NCBI GenBank assembly: GCA_002392765.1
Contig: DGHT01000011.1
Location: forward strand, 1 to 50,107
Reading direction: 5' to 3'
Origin: Verrucomicrobia bacterium UBA3841
GTDB taxonomy: Bacteria; Verrucomicrobiota; Kiritimatiellia; RFP12; UBA1067
Length of the DNA: 50,107 nt
This document shows, piece by piece, positions 6,930 to 14,867 of this stretch (the first letter of the stretch is position 1; each line of letters begins with the position of its first letter). A model generated the notes under the pieces. The model did no database searches, was not told where the DNA came from, and worked only from the letters and a program-made list of their open reading frames with translations. The translations under genes and the position numbers were made by a program.

Positions 6930-9080
6930 ATGGCAAAGGTCAAGAAAGCATCAGCCAAGACGTCTAAGATTGCCGAAAAGAGCAAGAAAGTTTCTAAAAA
7001 GGCCGCAAAAAAGCCTGGCAAGGAAGCATTGTCGAAGGTTTCCGTCAAGGAGAAACCGGCCAAACAAGAGGAGATTCAGCCTCTTGACGCGTCCGATTCC
7101 GGCGGTGGTGCGTTCTATGACGGTGGCGATGAATTTTCCAGGTCGATGCCGGGCGGTTTCACGCCGGAAGATGTCGAAATCCCGGAGCCGGAGTTCGATT
7201 CCGTGCCGGGGGACGATACCGTCGACGATTTGGACGACGACCATCTGGACGACGACATATCGGCCGGCGCGCTCGATACCGACAAGCTGATGGCCGAGGT
7301 CGAGCGCGGGGAGGGCGAGTCTCAATCCGACGAAGATGCGGAGGGACAGTTCCGTCCCGTTCCAGTCCCCGGGTTTGTGCCCGACGACGACGCGGCAGTC
7401 GATCCCGAAACGGTTTTCCCGTCGATGGAGGGAATGTCCATTCTCCGCGAAACGGAGCTCAACGACGTTATAAACGACGTGAAGCACCGCAGCGAGGCCA
7501 ACGGCGGATATATAACGTACGAAGAACTCAACCAGATTCTTCCGCAGAATATCGTCGATGCCATACAGTCGGAGCGGTATCTCAAGATTCTGGAGGCGCT
7601 CGGCGTCCAGGTGCTCCGCGAGGAGGATGTCCGCAAGTTCATCGAGAGCAAGGACGACAAGTCCATGAACTCCAAAGACCATCTGATGGACATGATGGAG
7701 GATCCGATACGGATGTACCTCCACCAGATGGGACAGGTGCAGCTGCTGTCCAAGGACGAGGAGATCGACATTTGCCAGACGATAGAAGAGGCGGAGTCGA
7801 AAACCAAGGATATGTTCAACAGGTTCCTGTTCACTCCCCAGATGTACGATTCGCTGCTGAACAAGCTCGAAGGGCAGTGCGAACGCTTCGACAGGATCGT
7901 GACCGACAAGTTCGACGAGAAGCGCGATGCCTACATGCAGCTCATCCCCGGTTTCCGCAAGCAGATACGCGAGACCGAGAAAACGCTGAAGGACGCCTGC
8001 GCGAAATACCGGGAAGTGACATCGCGCAAAGGCGTCTCGCCGTCGACTCTGCGCGGGGCCGAGAAGACTCTCAAGAACGCAAGGGCGAAACTCAAGCAGA
8101 CGTTCGTCGACCTGAGCTTCAAGCAGAAGGTTCTCGAAACGCTCTGCGCAGAGGCCGACGAGCAGTATTTCCTGCCGTACAAGAGTCTTATGTCGCGCCG
8201 GGCCAGCCTGCTTCAGCAGAAGCAGTCGGCGAAACGCGACAGGGAGCTTGCGGCCGTGCAGGATAAAATGGCGTCCATCGAGTCCAAACTCGGCATGCCG
8301 CCGCAGGAGTTCCTTGAAACCTTTTCGGAGCTGCGCAAAGTGCTCAAACGCGGCCAGATCGCCAGGACCAAGATGGTTGAAGCGAACCTGAGGCTCGTGA
8401 TATCGATAGTCAAAAAGTACATGAACCGCGGTCTTTCGTTCCTGGATCTCATCCAGGAGGGGAACACGGGGCTCATGAAAGCCGTCGAGAAATTCGAGTA
8501 CAAGCGCGGCTACAAATTTTCGACGTACGCGACATGGTGGATTCGCCAGGCCGCGACGCGAGCGATAGCGGACCAGGCGAGAACCATACGCATTCCGGTG
8601 CACATGATCGAGACGATCAACAAACTGAAACGCGTGCAGAAGAAACTGGTCCAGAAACTCGGCAGAGAGCCGACCGAATCCGAGCTTTCGCTCGAAATGG
8701 GCATTCCCCAGGATCAGGTCAGGACCGTCGAGCGCATGGCCCAGCAGCCCATATCGCTCCAGTCGAAAGTGGGAGACAACGACGACGCGCACTACGGGGA
8801 CTTCATCCCCGACGTGACAAGCGAAAACCCCTTCGAAGTCACCGAAGGGCATTTGCTGAAGGAAAGTCTGGGCGAAATACTTCGGACGCTCACCGACAGG
8901 GAGCGGCAGGTGGTCGATTTCCGCTTCGGACTTTCCGACGGCTACAGCAGGACGCTCGAAGAGGTCGGGCGGCTGTTCAACGTGACACGGGAGCGCATTC
9001 GCCAGATCGAGGCGAAGGCGCTGAGGAAACTGCGCCATCCAAGCAGGATGAAATCTCTCGGGGATTTCAGGAATATGTGA
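6930..9080 (+). CDS. rpoD: Primary sigma factor RpoD with lysine-rich N-terminal extension
   Basis: Housekeeping sigma-70 of RNA polymerase, 716 residues. Residues 1-50 are very rich in Lys/Ala/Ser (AKKASAKTSK-like, histone H1-like), and 50-170 are acidic. Region 1.2 begins near 248 (DPIRMYLHQMGQVQLLS), followed by a long charged helical non-conserved region to about 475. Region 2 starts near 482 (EANLRLVISIVKKYMNRG; YKFSTYATWWIRQA in 2.3/2.4). Region 3 contains HMIETINKLKR. Region 4 (about 650-716) has the helix-turn-helix RTLEEVGRLFNVTRERIRQ. The ATG has GGAG four bases upstream. Canonical -35/-10 sequences in front of its own gene fit autoregulation. The RRM gene follows 31 bases downstream. 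Confidence 0.96.
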   Translation: MAKVKKASAKTSKIAEKSKKVSKKAAKKPGKEALSKVSVKEKPAKQEEIQPLDASDSGGGAFYDGGDEFSRSMPGGFTPEDVEIPEPEFDSVPGDDTVDDLDDDHLDDDISAGALDTDKLMAEVERGEGESQSDEDAEGQFRPVPVPGFVPDDDAAVDPETVFPSMEGMSILRETELNDVINDVKHRSEANGGYITYEELNQILPQNIVDAIQSERYLKILEALGVQVLREEDVRKFIESKDDKSMNSKDHLMDMMEDPIRMYLHQMGQVQLLSKDEEIDICQTIEEAESKTKDMFNRFLFTPQMYDSLLNKLEGQCERFDRIVTDKFDEKRDAYMQLIPGFRKQIRETEKTLKDACAKYREVTSRKGVSPSTLRGAEKTLKNARAKLKQTFVDLSFKQKVLETLCAEADEQYFLPYKSLMSRRASLLQQKQSAKRDRELAAVQDKMASIESKLGMPPQEFLETFSELRKVLKRGQIARTKMVEANLRLVISIVKKYMNRGLSFLDLIQEGNTGLMKAVEKFEYKRGYKFSTYATWWIRQAATRAIADQARTIRIPVHMIETINKLKRVQKKLVQKLGREPTESELSLEMGIPQDQVRTVERMAQQPISLQSKVGDNDDAHYGDFIPDVTSENPFEVTEGHLLKESLGEILRTLTDRERQVVDFRFGLSDGYSRTLEEVGRLFNVTRERIRQIEAKALRKLRHPSRMKSLGDFRNM

Positions 9081-9111
9081 TGGCAACAGACAAAAGAAAG
9101 GAAACAAGATC

Positions 9112-9549
9112 ATGTCAGACATAACAATGCTGTTCCGCGACCATACGGTCGCGACGCTTGCCGTGGCGGTCGCGGCGTTCATAGCCGGATTCGTTCTCGA
9201 AATGGTTCTGTGCAAGGTGTTCGGTTCGCGCCGCGGCGGAAACGGCGCTGCGCCGAGGCGGCACGGCGGCGAAAAGCGCCATCCGGCGCCAGCCGACGGA
9301 TCGGTCGAGATATACGTCGGAAACCTCAGCTACGATCTCACGGAGGACCGTCTGCGCAAAGAGTTCGAGGCGTTCGGCAAGGTCAACTCCGCCAGGATCA
9401 TAACAAACAAGTTCACCAACAAGTCCAAAGGATTCGGATTCGTGCACATGCCCGACAGGGCCGAGGCGCGCGCCGCGGTCAAGGCGTTGAACGACAAGGA
9501 TATACTCGGACGCAAACTCAAGTGCAACGAGGCGAAAAACACGATTTGA
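9112..9549 (+). CDS. Membrane-anchored RRM RNA-binding protein
   Basis: A 145-residue protein with one predicted membrane helix at about residues 12-37 (VATLAVAVAAFIAGFVLEMV), a basic Arg/Gly/His-rich linker, and a single RNA-recognition motif at about 63-143. RNP2 is IYVGNL (about 66-71) and RNP1 is KGFGFVHM (about 106-113), with the aromatic residues needed for RNA stacking. Soluble single-RRM proteins are common in cyanobacteria and some PVC bacteria; an N-terminal membrane anchor is unusual. The start has AAAGGAAA eight bases upstream, so the hydrophobic segment is within the translated frame. A later start omitting the helix is possible but has no suitable codon near the RRM. It probably shares a transcript with rpoD. 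The RNA target is unknown. Confidence 0.87.
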   Translation: MSDITMLFRDHTVATLAVAVAAFIAGFVLEMVLCKVFGSRRGGNGAAPRRHGGEKRHPAPADGSVEIYVGNLSYDLTEDRLRKEFEAFGKVNSARIITNKFTNKSKGFGFVHMPDRAEARAAVKALNDKDILGRKLKCNEAKNTI

Positions 9550-9562
9550 AAGGAGAATGGCG

Positions 9563-10117
9563 ATGGCAAGCGCCCTTGTGCCTCTGGCTCCCGGCTTTGA
9601 AGACATCGAAGCCGTAACGATCATAGATGTGCTGAGAAGAGGCGGCGTCGAGGTCGTCACGGCTTCCGTGTCTGGTTCGCTCGACGTCGAAGCGAGCCAC
9701 GGCCTGAAAGCAAAGGCCGATGCTCTTTTCGAGGATGTCGCCGGGCGCGATTTCGACGCGATCGTTCTCCCCGGAGGCATGCCCGGCACTTCCAACCTCA
9801 GGGAGTTCCGGCCTCTGATTGAAAAGCTTTCTTCGCAGATATCCTCCGGCCGGCTCGTCGGCGCGATTTGCGCCGCTCCGACGATCCTGTGCAACGAAGG
9901 ACTGCTCGACAAGGACGTCCACGTCACCTGCTATCCTTCGTGCGGAGTCGAGCTCGACCGCCCGTGCGCCAACGTACCGGTCGTCGCGGACGGCAATGTG
10001 ATAACCGGCCAGGCGCCGGGATCCGCCATGCTCTTCTCTCTCGTGGTGCTCCGGCATCTCGCCGGCGACCAGGTCGCCGGCAGAGTGGCCAGCGGCCTCG
10101 TTACGGACGTTCTTTGA
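9563..10117 (+). CDS. DJ-1/PfpI family protein (YajL/ThiJ-like)
   Basis: A 184-residue class I glutamine-amidotransferase-like fold protein. It has the DJ-1 hallmarks: GFEDIE with Glu13, LPGGMPG, and the nucleophile elbow GAICAAP with Cys103. This closely matches the YajL/DJ-1 branch, linked to protection from oxidative and carbonyl stress; exact chemistry in this family is disputed. An ATG at 9557 is in frame, but AGGAG (9551-9555) is only one base from it, so ATG 9563 with a seven-base spacing is chosen. The gene follows the RRM gene by 13 bases, in a probable stress-related operon with the thioredoxin-like gene. Confidence 0.9.
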   Translation: MASALVPLAPGFEDIEAVTIIDVLRRGGVEVVTASVSGSLDVEASHGLKAKADALFEDVAGRDFDAIVLPGGMPGTSNLREFRPLIEKLSSQISSGRLVGAICAAPTILCNEGLLDKDVHVTCYPSCGVELDRPCANVPVVADGNVITGQAPGSAMLFSLVVLRHLAGDQVAGRVASGLVTDVL

Positions 10118-10146
10118 ATCAAACAACAAACATAAGGAAATCCGCC

Positions 10147-10725
10147 ATGAAACATATTGCATACGCAGCCGCGATCATAGCTTCCGCACTCTGTCTTTCC
10201 CCGGAGCGGGCGGCCGCTTTGAATCTCGGCAAAAACGCCCACGTTCAAGTCCAGGCCGGAACGTCCACGCCGAAGCGCTTCACCGACAATCTCGACGAGG
10301 CCCTTGCGAAGGCGGCATCGGAAAAGAAGAAAGTCTACGCCTGTTTCTCCGGCAGCGACTGGTGCGGCTGGTGCAAGAGACTCGAGTCCGAGATACTTTC
10401 CAAAGACGCTTTCCTGTCGGCGGCCGAGAAGGATTTCGTGCTCGTCTACATCGATTCCCCGTCGAACGAAAACCTTCTCAGCCCCTGGGCCAGGGAGCAC
10501 AACCCCAAGCTTGTCAAAAAGTACGAGATAAAGGGTTTCCCGACGGCTTTGGTGCTTGACAAGGACGGAAAGGTCCTGGCGACGACCGGATACAAGAGGC
10601 TGCCCCCGCAAAAGTACGCCTCGCATCTCAAGGCCATCGTGAAGAACCGCGACAAGATCAGTGACGTCAAGAAAGAGATCGAAAAACTGGAGCGCAAGCT
10701 TGCGGAGCTTGAAATGGGCGACTAG
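10147..10725 (+). CDS. Exported thioredoxin-like protein
   Basis: A 192-residue protein with a signal peptide (MKHIAYAAAIIASALCLS..RAAA) and a thioredoxin fold carrying the active-site pair C73-G-W-C76 in SDWCGWCKR. A cis-proline is in GFPTALVLD. The C-terminal 25 residues form a charged helix (KKEIEKLERKLAELE), possibly a short coiled coil. It resembles DUF255/thioredoxin_7-type periplasmic proteins seen in Bacteroidota and PVC bacteria. Role inferred: thiol-disulfide exchange in the periplasm. Cys16 in the signal region is not in a good lipobox (Leu at -1), so lipidation is unlikely. No strong Shine-Dalgarno is seen; the leader has only AAGGAAA at 10134-10140. Confidence 0.86.
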   Translation: MKHIAYAAAIIASALCLSPERAAALNLGKNAHVQVQAGTSTPKRFTDNLDEALAKAASEKKKVYACFSGSDWCGWCKRLESEILSKDAFLSAAEKDFVLVYIDSPSNENLLSPWAREHNPKLVKKYEIKGFPTALVLDKDGKVLATTGYKRLPPQKYASHLKAIVKNRDKISDVKKEIEKLERKLAELEMGD

Positions 10726-10763
10726 TCCCGTAAGCAAGCGCGGAAGAAGCGCAGAAGAGCAGA

Positions 10764-11987
10764 ATGAAACCAATCAGAAAAATCAAAGGCGGCGTAGCTT
10801 CCGCGAAGGGCTTTCGCGTTTCGGGCGTCGAAGCCGGCATAAAGTACGCGGGGCGCAAGGATGTCGCGCTTCTCGTCGCGGACGAGCCGTGCGTTCTGGC
10901 TGCGGTGTTTACGACGAACAAGGTCGCCGCGGCCCCCGTGGTGTACGACCGCAAAATCGCAAAGGGCGGCGGCATGGTCCGCGCGATTCTCGCCAACAGC
11001 GGCTGCGCGAACGCCTGCACGGGCGAGGCCGGATTCAAGGACGCCGAGCTTTCGGCTCTCGCAGCGGCCGGCGAACTCGGGCTCAAGGCGGAGGAAGTTC
11101 TCGTCGCCTCCACCGGCGTCATCGGACGCCGTCTGCCGATGCAAAAGCTTCTCGACGGCGCAAGAAAGGCCAAGGCGGCTCTTGGACGCACCGCAGCCCA
11201 CATGGCCGACGCCGAGCGCGCGATCATGACCACGGACACGAAGCCGAAAAGCGCGTGCGCCACCGTGGAAATCGGCGGCGTCAAGGTGACTGTCGGCGGG
11301 ATGGCCAAGGGATCCGGAATGATAGAACCGAACATGGCGACCATGCTCGGCTTCATAACGACCGACGCCGCGATATCGAAGGCCATGCTCAGGAAGGCGC
11401 TTCTGCGCTCTCTCGAAAAAAGCTTCAACAAGGTTGTCGTAGACGGGGACGAATCGACGAACGATTCTCTCTTTCTGCTGGCGTCCGGCGCGGCGGGCAA
11501 CGCGGCGATAAAGGCTCCAGGCGAGGATTTCGACGCGTTTTGCGCCGCTCTGGACGCCGTGGCCGTATCGCTTGCGCGGCAGATGGCGATGGACGGCGAG
11601 GGCGCGACGAAATTCGTGACCGTGACCGTGAAAGGGGCCCGGAGCCAGAAGGATGCCGACAAGGCCGCAAGGGCGATCGCCAGATCGCCGCTCGCCAAGA
11701 CGAGCTGGTTCGGCAAGGATCCGAACTGGGGCCGCGTCCTCGCGGCCGCCGGCTACTCCGGGGCCGATGTCGTCGATGTCAGGAGCGAGGTCTTCTACGA
11801 CGGCGTCTGGGCGTTCCGCTTCGGCGAAGTCGCCGGCGAAAAGCAGCTCGCCAAGCTTGGCAAGGTGCTCGCCAAAGACGAATTCGCCGTTACGGTCGAC
11901 CTGCATCTGGGCGACGCGTCCTCCACGATATACACTTGCGATCTGTCGCTCGATTACGTGCATATCAACGCCGATTACACAACATGA
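10764..11987 (+). CDS. argJ: Bifunctional ornithine acetyltransferase/N-acetylglutamate synthase
   Basis: Transfers acetyl groups between N-acetylornithine and glutamate, recycling acetyl in arginine synthesis. The 407-residue precursor has the ArgJ features NSGCANACTGE, the STGVIG motif, and the autocleavage site GMIEPNMATMLGF. Cleavage before Thr193 would give alpha and beta chains, with Thr193 as the nucleophile. The C-terminus has GKDPNWGRV and ends YVHINADYTT, as in the family. No other arginine gene is nearby. Whether it also uses acetyl-CoA (bifunctional) cannot be read from sequence by eye. Confidence 0.95.
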   Translation: MKPIRKIKGGVASAKGFRVSGVEAGIKYAGRKDVALLVADEPCVLAAVFTTNKVAAAPVVYDRKIAKGGGMVRAILANSGCANACTGEAGFKDAELSALAAAGELGLKAEEVLVASTGVIGRRLPMQKLLDGARKAKAALGRTAAHMADAERAIMTTDTKPKSACATVEIGGVKVTVGGMAKGSGMIEPNMATMLGFITTDAAISKAMLRKALLRSLEKSFNKVVVDGDESTNDSLFLLASGAAGNAAIKAPGEDFDAFCAALDAVAVSLARQMAMDGEGATKFVTVTVKGARSQKDADKAARAIARSPLAKTSWFGKDPNWGRVLAAAGYSGADVVDVRSEVFYDGVWAFRFGEVAGEKQLAKLGKVLAKDEFAVTVDLHLGDASSTIYTCDLSLDYVHINADYTT

Positions 11988-12006
11988 TCTACAGAAAAAG
12001 GATAGA

Positions 12007-13182
12007 ATGATGAAGAAAATCACCCTGTTGGCAATGGTTGCAACCCTCTTTTCCGCCCTTCACGCCGAGACGGTGGTGGATGTGGAAGGCGCCGGCGCGG
12101 AGAAGATACGCGTGTCAGTGGCCGTGGACGGGAATCCCGCATTCCGCAAGACGCTCGAGCGCAACCTTTACCTTTCCGGCGCGTTCATGCTCGTCGCGAA
12201 CGGTTCCACGGCAACTGTCAAAGTGACCGGCTCGGCTGGCGCGGAAATCGCCGCCGCGGGCCGCGGCAAGAGGATATCGTTCGTCTCCAAGGCCGGCGAC
12301 GACAAGTCCGCCAGAATGGAAGCGAGGCGTTTTTCCGATGCGATGACGGAGACTTTCGCCGGACAGAAGGGCTTCGCGTGCGATCGCATCGTGTTCGTGT
12401 GCCGGCGCGGCCGCTCCGACGAAATCTGCGTCGGGTACGCGGACGGTTCCGACATCAGGCAGGTGACGCAGAAAGGCAAGGCCGTCGTGGGTCCGCGCTG
12501 GAAGGACGCCGACACGATCCTCTACACCGGCTATCTTAACAACGCGCCTCAGATTTTCGAGCTCGATTTTTCCGCCGGAAAGAACAAACTGAAATGGGGC
12601 TTCGGCGGACTTACGGCGGGAGCGGCGGTCGCGCCCGACGGGCGCAGAGCCGCGCTGATCCTGTCCAAGCCGTTCGCCAACCCCGAACTTTGCGTCATCG
12701 ACATGGCCTCGGGAACGTGGAAGCGTCTGACTACGACCAAGACGGCGAACGAAGGACAGCCGGCGTGGAGTCCGGACGGCAGGAGCATCGTGTACGTGTC
12801 CGACGAATCCCGCCGCCAGCATCTCTACATCATCGACGCGGCGTCGAAGTCGAAGCGGCGCGTCACCGCGTCCGGCAGCCAGAATGTCGATCCCGACTGG
12901 TGCGCGGACGGACGCATAGCCTATGCTACGAAACGCGGCGGACAGAGCCAGATCGCAGTCGTCTCCCCGGCAGAAGGCGACAAGTCCGCAAGCCTCGTCA
13001 CGGAGCCGGGCTCGTGGGAGCATCCGAGCTGGTCGCGCGACAGACGCCATCTCGTCGCCGAGCGCGACGGAGCGCTTTTCCTCGTCGACACGGCCGACGG
13101 CGCGTCGAAGCCCGTTCGCCTCTTTACCATCGACGGCAAATGCACGATGCCTTCCTGGTATTCCAGAGGGGGCGGGAAATGA
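12007..13182 (+). CDS. tolB: TolB-like periplasmic beta-propeller protein
   Basis: A 391-residue exported protein. A signal peptide (MMKKITLLAMVATLFSALHA, cleavage after HA) is followed by the TolB N-terminal domain (NLYLSGAFMLV region). A beta-propeller follows with repeated WSPDG/RQVT-type blades: GQPAWSPDGRSIVYVS, NVDPDWCADGRIAYA, WEHPSWSRDRRHL. In other bacteria TolB links Pal and the Tol complex for outer-membrane constriction; no pal or tolA is in the window. ATG 12007 and ATG 12010 are adjacent; the second has the better seven-base spacing to AAGGA (11998-12002). Its TGA overlaps the gatC ATG, so translation is coupled. Confidence 0.87.
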   Translation: MMKKITLLAMVATLFSALHAETVVDVEGAGAEKIRVSVAVDGNPAFRKTLERNLYLSGAFMLVANGSTATVKVTGSAGAEIAAAGRGKRISFVSKAGDDKSARMEARRFSDAMTETFAGQKGFACDRIVFVCRRGRSDEICVGYADGSDIRQVTQKGKAVVGPRWKDADTILYTGYLNNAPQIFELDFSAGKNKLKWGFGGLTAGAAVAPDGRRAALILSKPFANPELCVIDMASGTWKRLTTTKTANEGQPAWSPDGRSIVYVSDESRRQHLYIIDAASKSKRRVTASGSQNVDPDWCADGRIAYATKRGGQSQIAVVSPAEGDKSASLVTEPGSWEHPSWSRDRRHLVAERDGALFLVDTADGASKPVRLFTIDGKCTMPSWYSRGGGK

Positions 13183-13469
13183 AGATAGACGCCGCTTACG
13201 TCGCCGGACTCGCAAGGCTTGAACTCAGCGATGGCGAGAAGGCCGTGTTCCAGCCGCAGCTGGAAAGGATAGTCGAATACGTGGAGAAGATCTCCGGGGT
13301 CGACACGGAAGGCGTCGAACCCATGATGCACGGGCGTCCTCTCGTCAACGCGTACAGGGAAGACGTCGTGCGTCCTTCCATGGACCGTGAAAAGGCGCTT
13401 TCCAACGCACCGTCCACCGTCGGAGCCGAATTTCTTCTTCCGAAGATCGTCGAAGGGGCCGAGTCATGA
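13179..13469 (+). CDS. gatC: Asp/Glu-tRNA amidotransferase subunit C
   Basis: The small (96-residue) GatC subunit of the GatCAB tRNA amidotransferase, which wraps GatA and helps it assemble with GatB. Typical features are VAGLARLELSDGE at the start, a central EYVEKISGVDTEGVEPM, and the C-terminal NAPSTVGAEFLLPKIVEG. ATGA overlaps link it to tolB upstream and gatA downstream. No gatB is present in the window. Confidence 0.94.
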   Translation: MKIDAAYVAGLARLELSDGEKAVFQPQLERIVEYVEKISGVDTEGVEPMMHGRPLVNAYREDVVRPSMDREKALSNAPSTVGAEFLLPKIVEGAES

Positions 13470-14866
13470 GCGAACTTTACGAATTGGGCATAAGCGAGGC
13501 GCGCAAAGGGATCGCGAACGGCGACTTCACGGCGGTGGATCTGGTGGAGTCGGTAATATCGAGGTACGAATCCGACGATCTGCACGCGTATCTGACATTC
13601 GACGAAGAAGGCGCGCTGGAACTCGCTAGGAAAAACCCCCGTGCGGTGCCGGTGGCGGTAAAGGATCTCATCAACGTCGAAGGCCAGCCTTGCACCTGCG
13701 CCTCGAAGATACTCGAAGGGTACGTGTCGCCCTACGACGCGACCGTCATATCGAGAATGAAGGCCGCGGGCTTCATCCCGGCGGGGCGCGTGAACATGGA
13801 TGAATTCGCCATGGGATCGTCCACGGAGAATTCCGCGTACGGGCCCACGCGCAATCCGTTCGACCGCGACCGCGTTCCGGGCGGTTCGTCGGGCGGCAGC
13901 GCGGCGGCCGTCGGAGGAAACCTCTGCATAGCGGCGCTCGGCACGGACACGGGCGGCTCGATCCGCCAGCCCGCGAGCTTCTGCAACTGCGTCGGCGTAA
14001 AGCCGAGCTACGGCAGGGTGAGCCGGTACGGCGTGACGGCGTTCGCGAGTTCCCTCGACCAGGTCGGACCTATGACGAAATCCGTCGAAGACGCCGCGGT
14101 GCTGCTGCAGGCGATCGCCGGGCACGACGAAATGGACGGCACCACGCCCAGGGAGCCGGTGCCCGATTATGCGGAACTGATTCGCGGAGCGTCCCTGAAG
14201 GGCGTGCGCATCGGTCTGCCGAAGGAATATTTCAATGTCGGCGGCGTCGACGCGGAAGTGTCCAGGATAACGGACGAGGCGATATCCAAATGCGAGGCGG
14301 CGGGAGCCGAACTCGTGGAGGTCAGCCTGCCGCACACGTCGTATGCGATGGCCGTGTACTACATCATCGCCCCTGCAGAGGCAAGCGCCAATCTCGCGAG
14401 GTTCGACGGCGTGCGCTACGGACACCGCAGCAGGGAGGCTCACGACGTTCTTTCCCTGTACGCCAAGTCGCGCGCCGAGGGGTTCGGCCCCGAGGTGAAG
14501 CGTCGCATCATCATGGGCACCTACGTCCTTTCCAGCGGCTACTACGACGCGTACTACGGGCGCGCGCAGAAAGTCAGGACCCTTGTCAAGCGGGATTTCG
14601 ACGAGGCGTTCGGGAAAGTCGACGCTCTGCTCACGCCCTGCGCGCCGACACCCGCATTCAAGATCGGCGAACTGCAGGATCCGCTCACCATGTACCTGAA
14701 CGATCTGTTCACGATACCGAGCGCGCTGGCGGGCGTCTGCGCGGCGAGCGTCCCCGCGGGATTCGCGAAGCCGTCCGGACTGCCGGTCGGCGTCCAGTTC
14801 GTCTGCGGATCGTTCGAAGAGGCGCGCCTTCTCAAAATCTGCAAGGCTTTCGAGGATGCGAGGTGA
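13466..14866 (+). CDS. gatA: Asp/Glu-tRNA amidotransferase subunit A
   Basis: The 466-residue amidase subunit that hydrolyses glutamine and supplies ammonia to GatB for converting misacylated Asp-tRNA(Asn) or Glu-tRNA(Gln). The Ser-cisSer-Lys triad is visible as Lys66 (VAVKDLI), Ser141 (PGGSSGGSAAA) and Ser165 (GTDTGGSIRQPA), with the same spacings as in characterised GatA. Since this genome also encodes a glutaminyl-tRNA synthetase (26309-28066), the complex probably works mainly on Asp-tRNA(Asn). Slightly short for GatA (usually about 480-490). Its stop is one base before the next gene's ATG. Confidence 0.96.
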   Translation: MSELYELGISEARKGIANGDFTAVDLVESVISRYESDDLHAYLTFDEEGALELARKNPRAVPVAVKDLINVEGQPCTCASKILEGYVSPYDATVISRMKAAGFIPAGRVNMDEFAMGSSTENSAYGPTRNPFDRDRVPGGSSGGSAAAVGGNLCIAALGTDTGGSIRQPASFCNCVGVKPSYGRVSRYGVTAFASSLDQVGPMTKSVEDAAVLLQAIAGHDEMDGTTPREPVPDYAELIRGASLKGVRIGLPKEYFNVGGVDAEVSRITDEAISKCEAAGAELVEVSLPHTSYAMAVYYIIAPAEASANLARFDGVRYGHRSREAHDVLSLYAKSRAEGFGPEVKRRIIMGTYVLSSGYYDAYYGRAQKVRTLVKRDFDEAFGKVDALLTPCAPTPAFKIGELQDPLTMYLNDLFTIPSALAGVCAASVPAGFAKPSGLPVGVQFVCGSFEEARLLKICKAFEDAR

Positions 14867-14867
14867 C

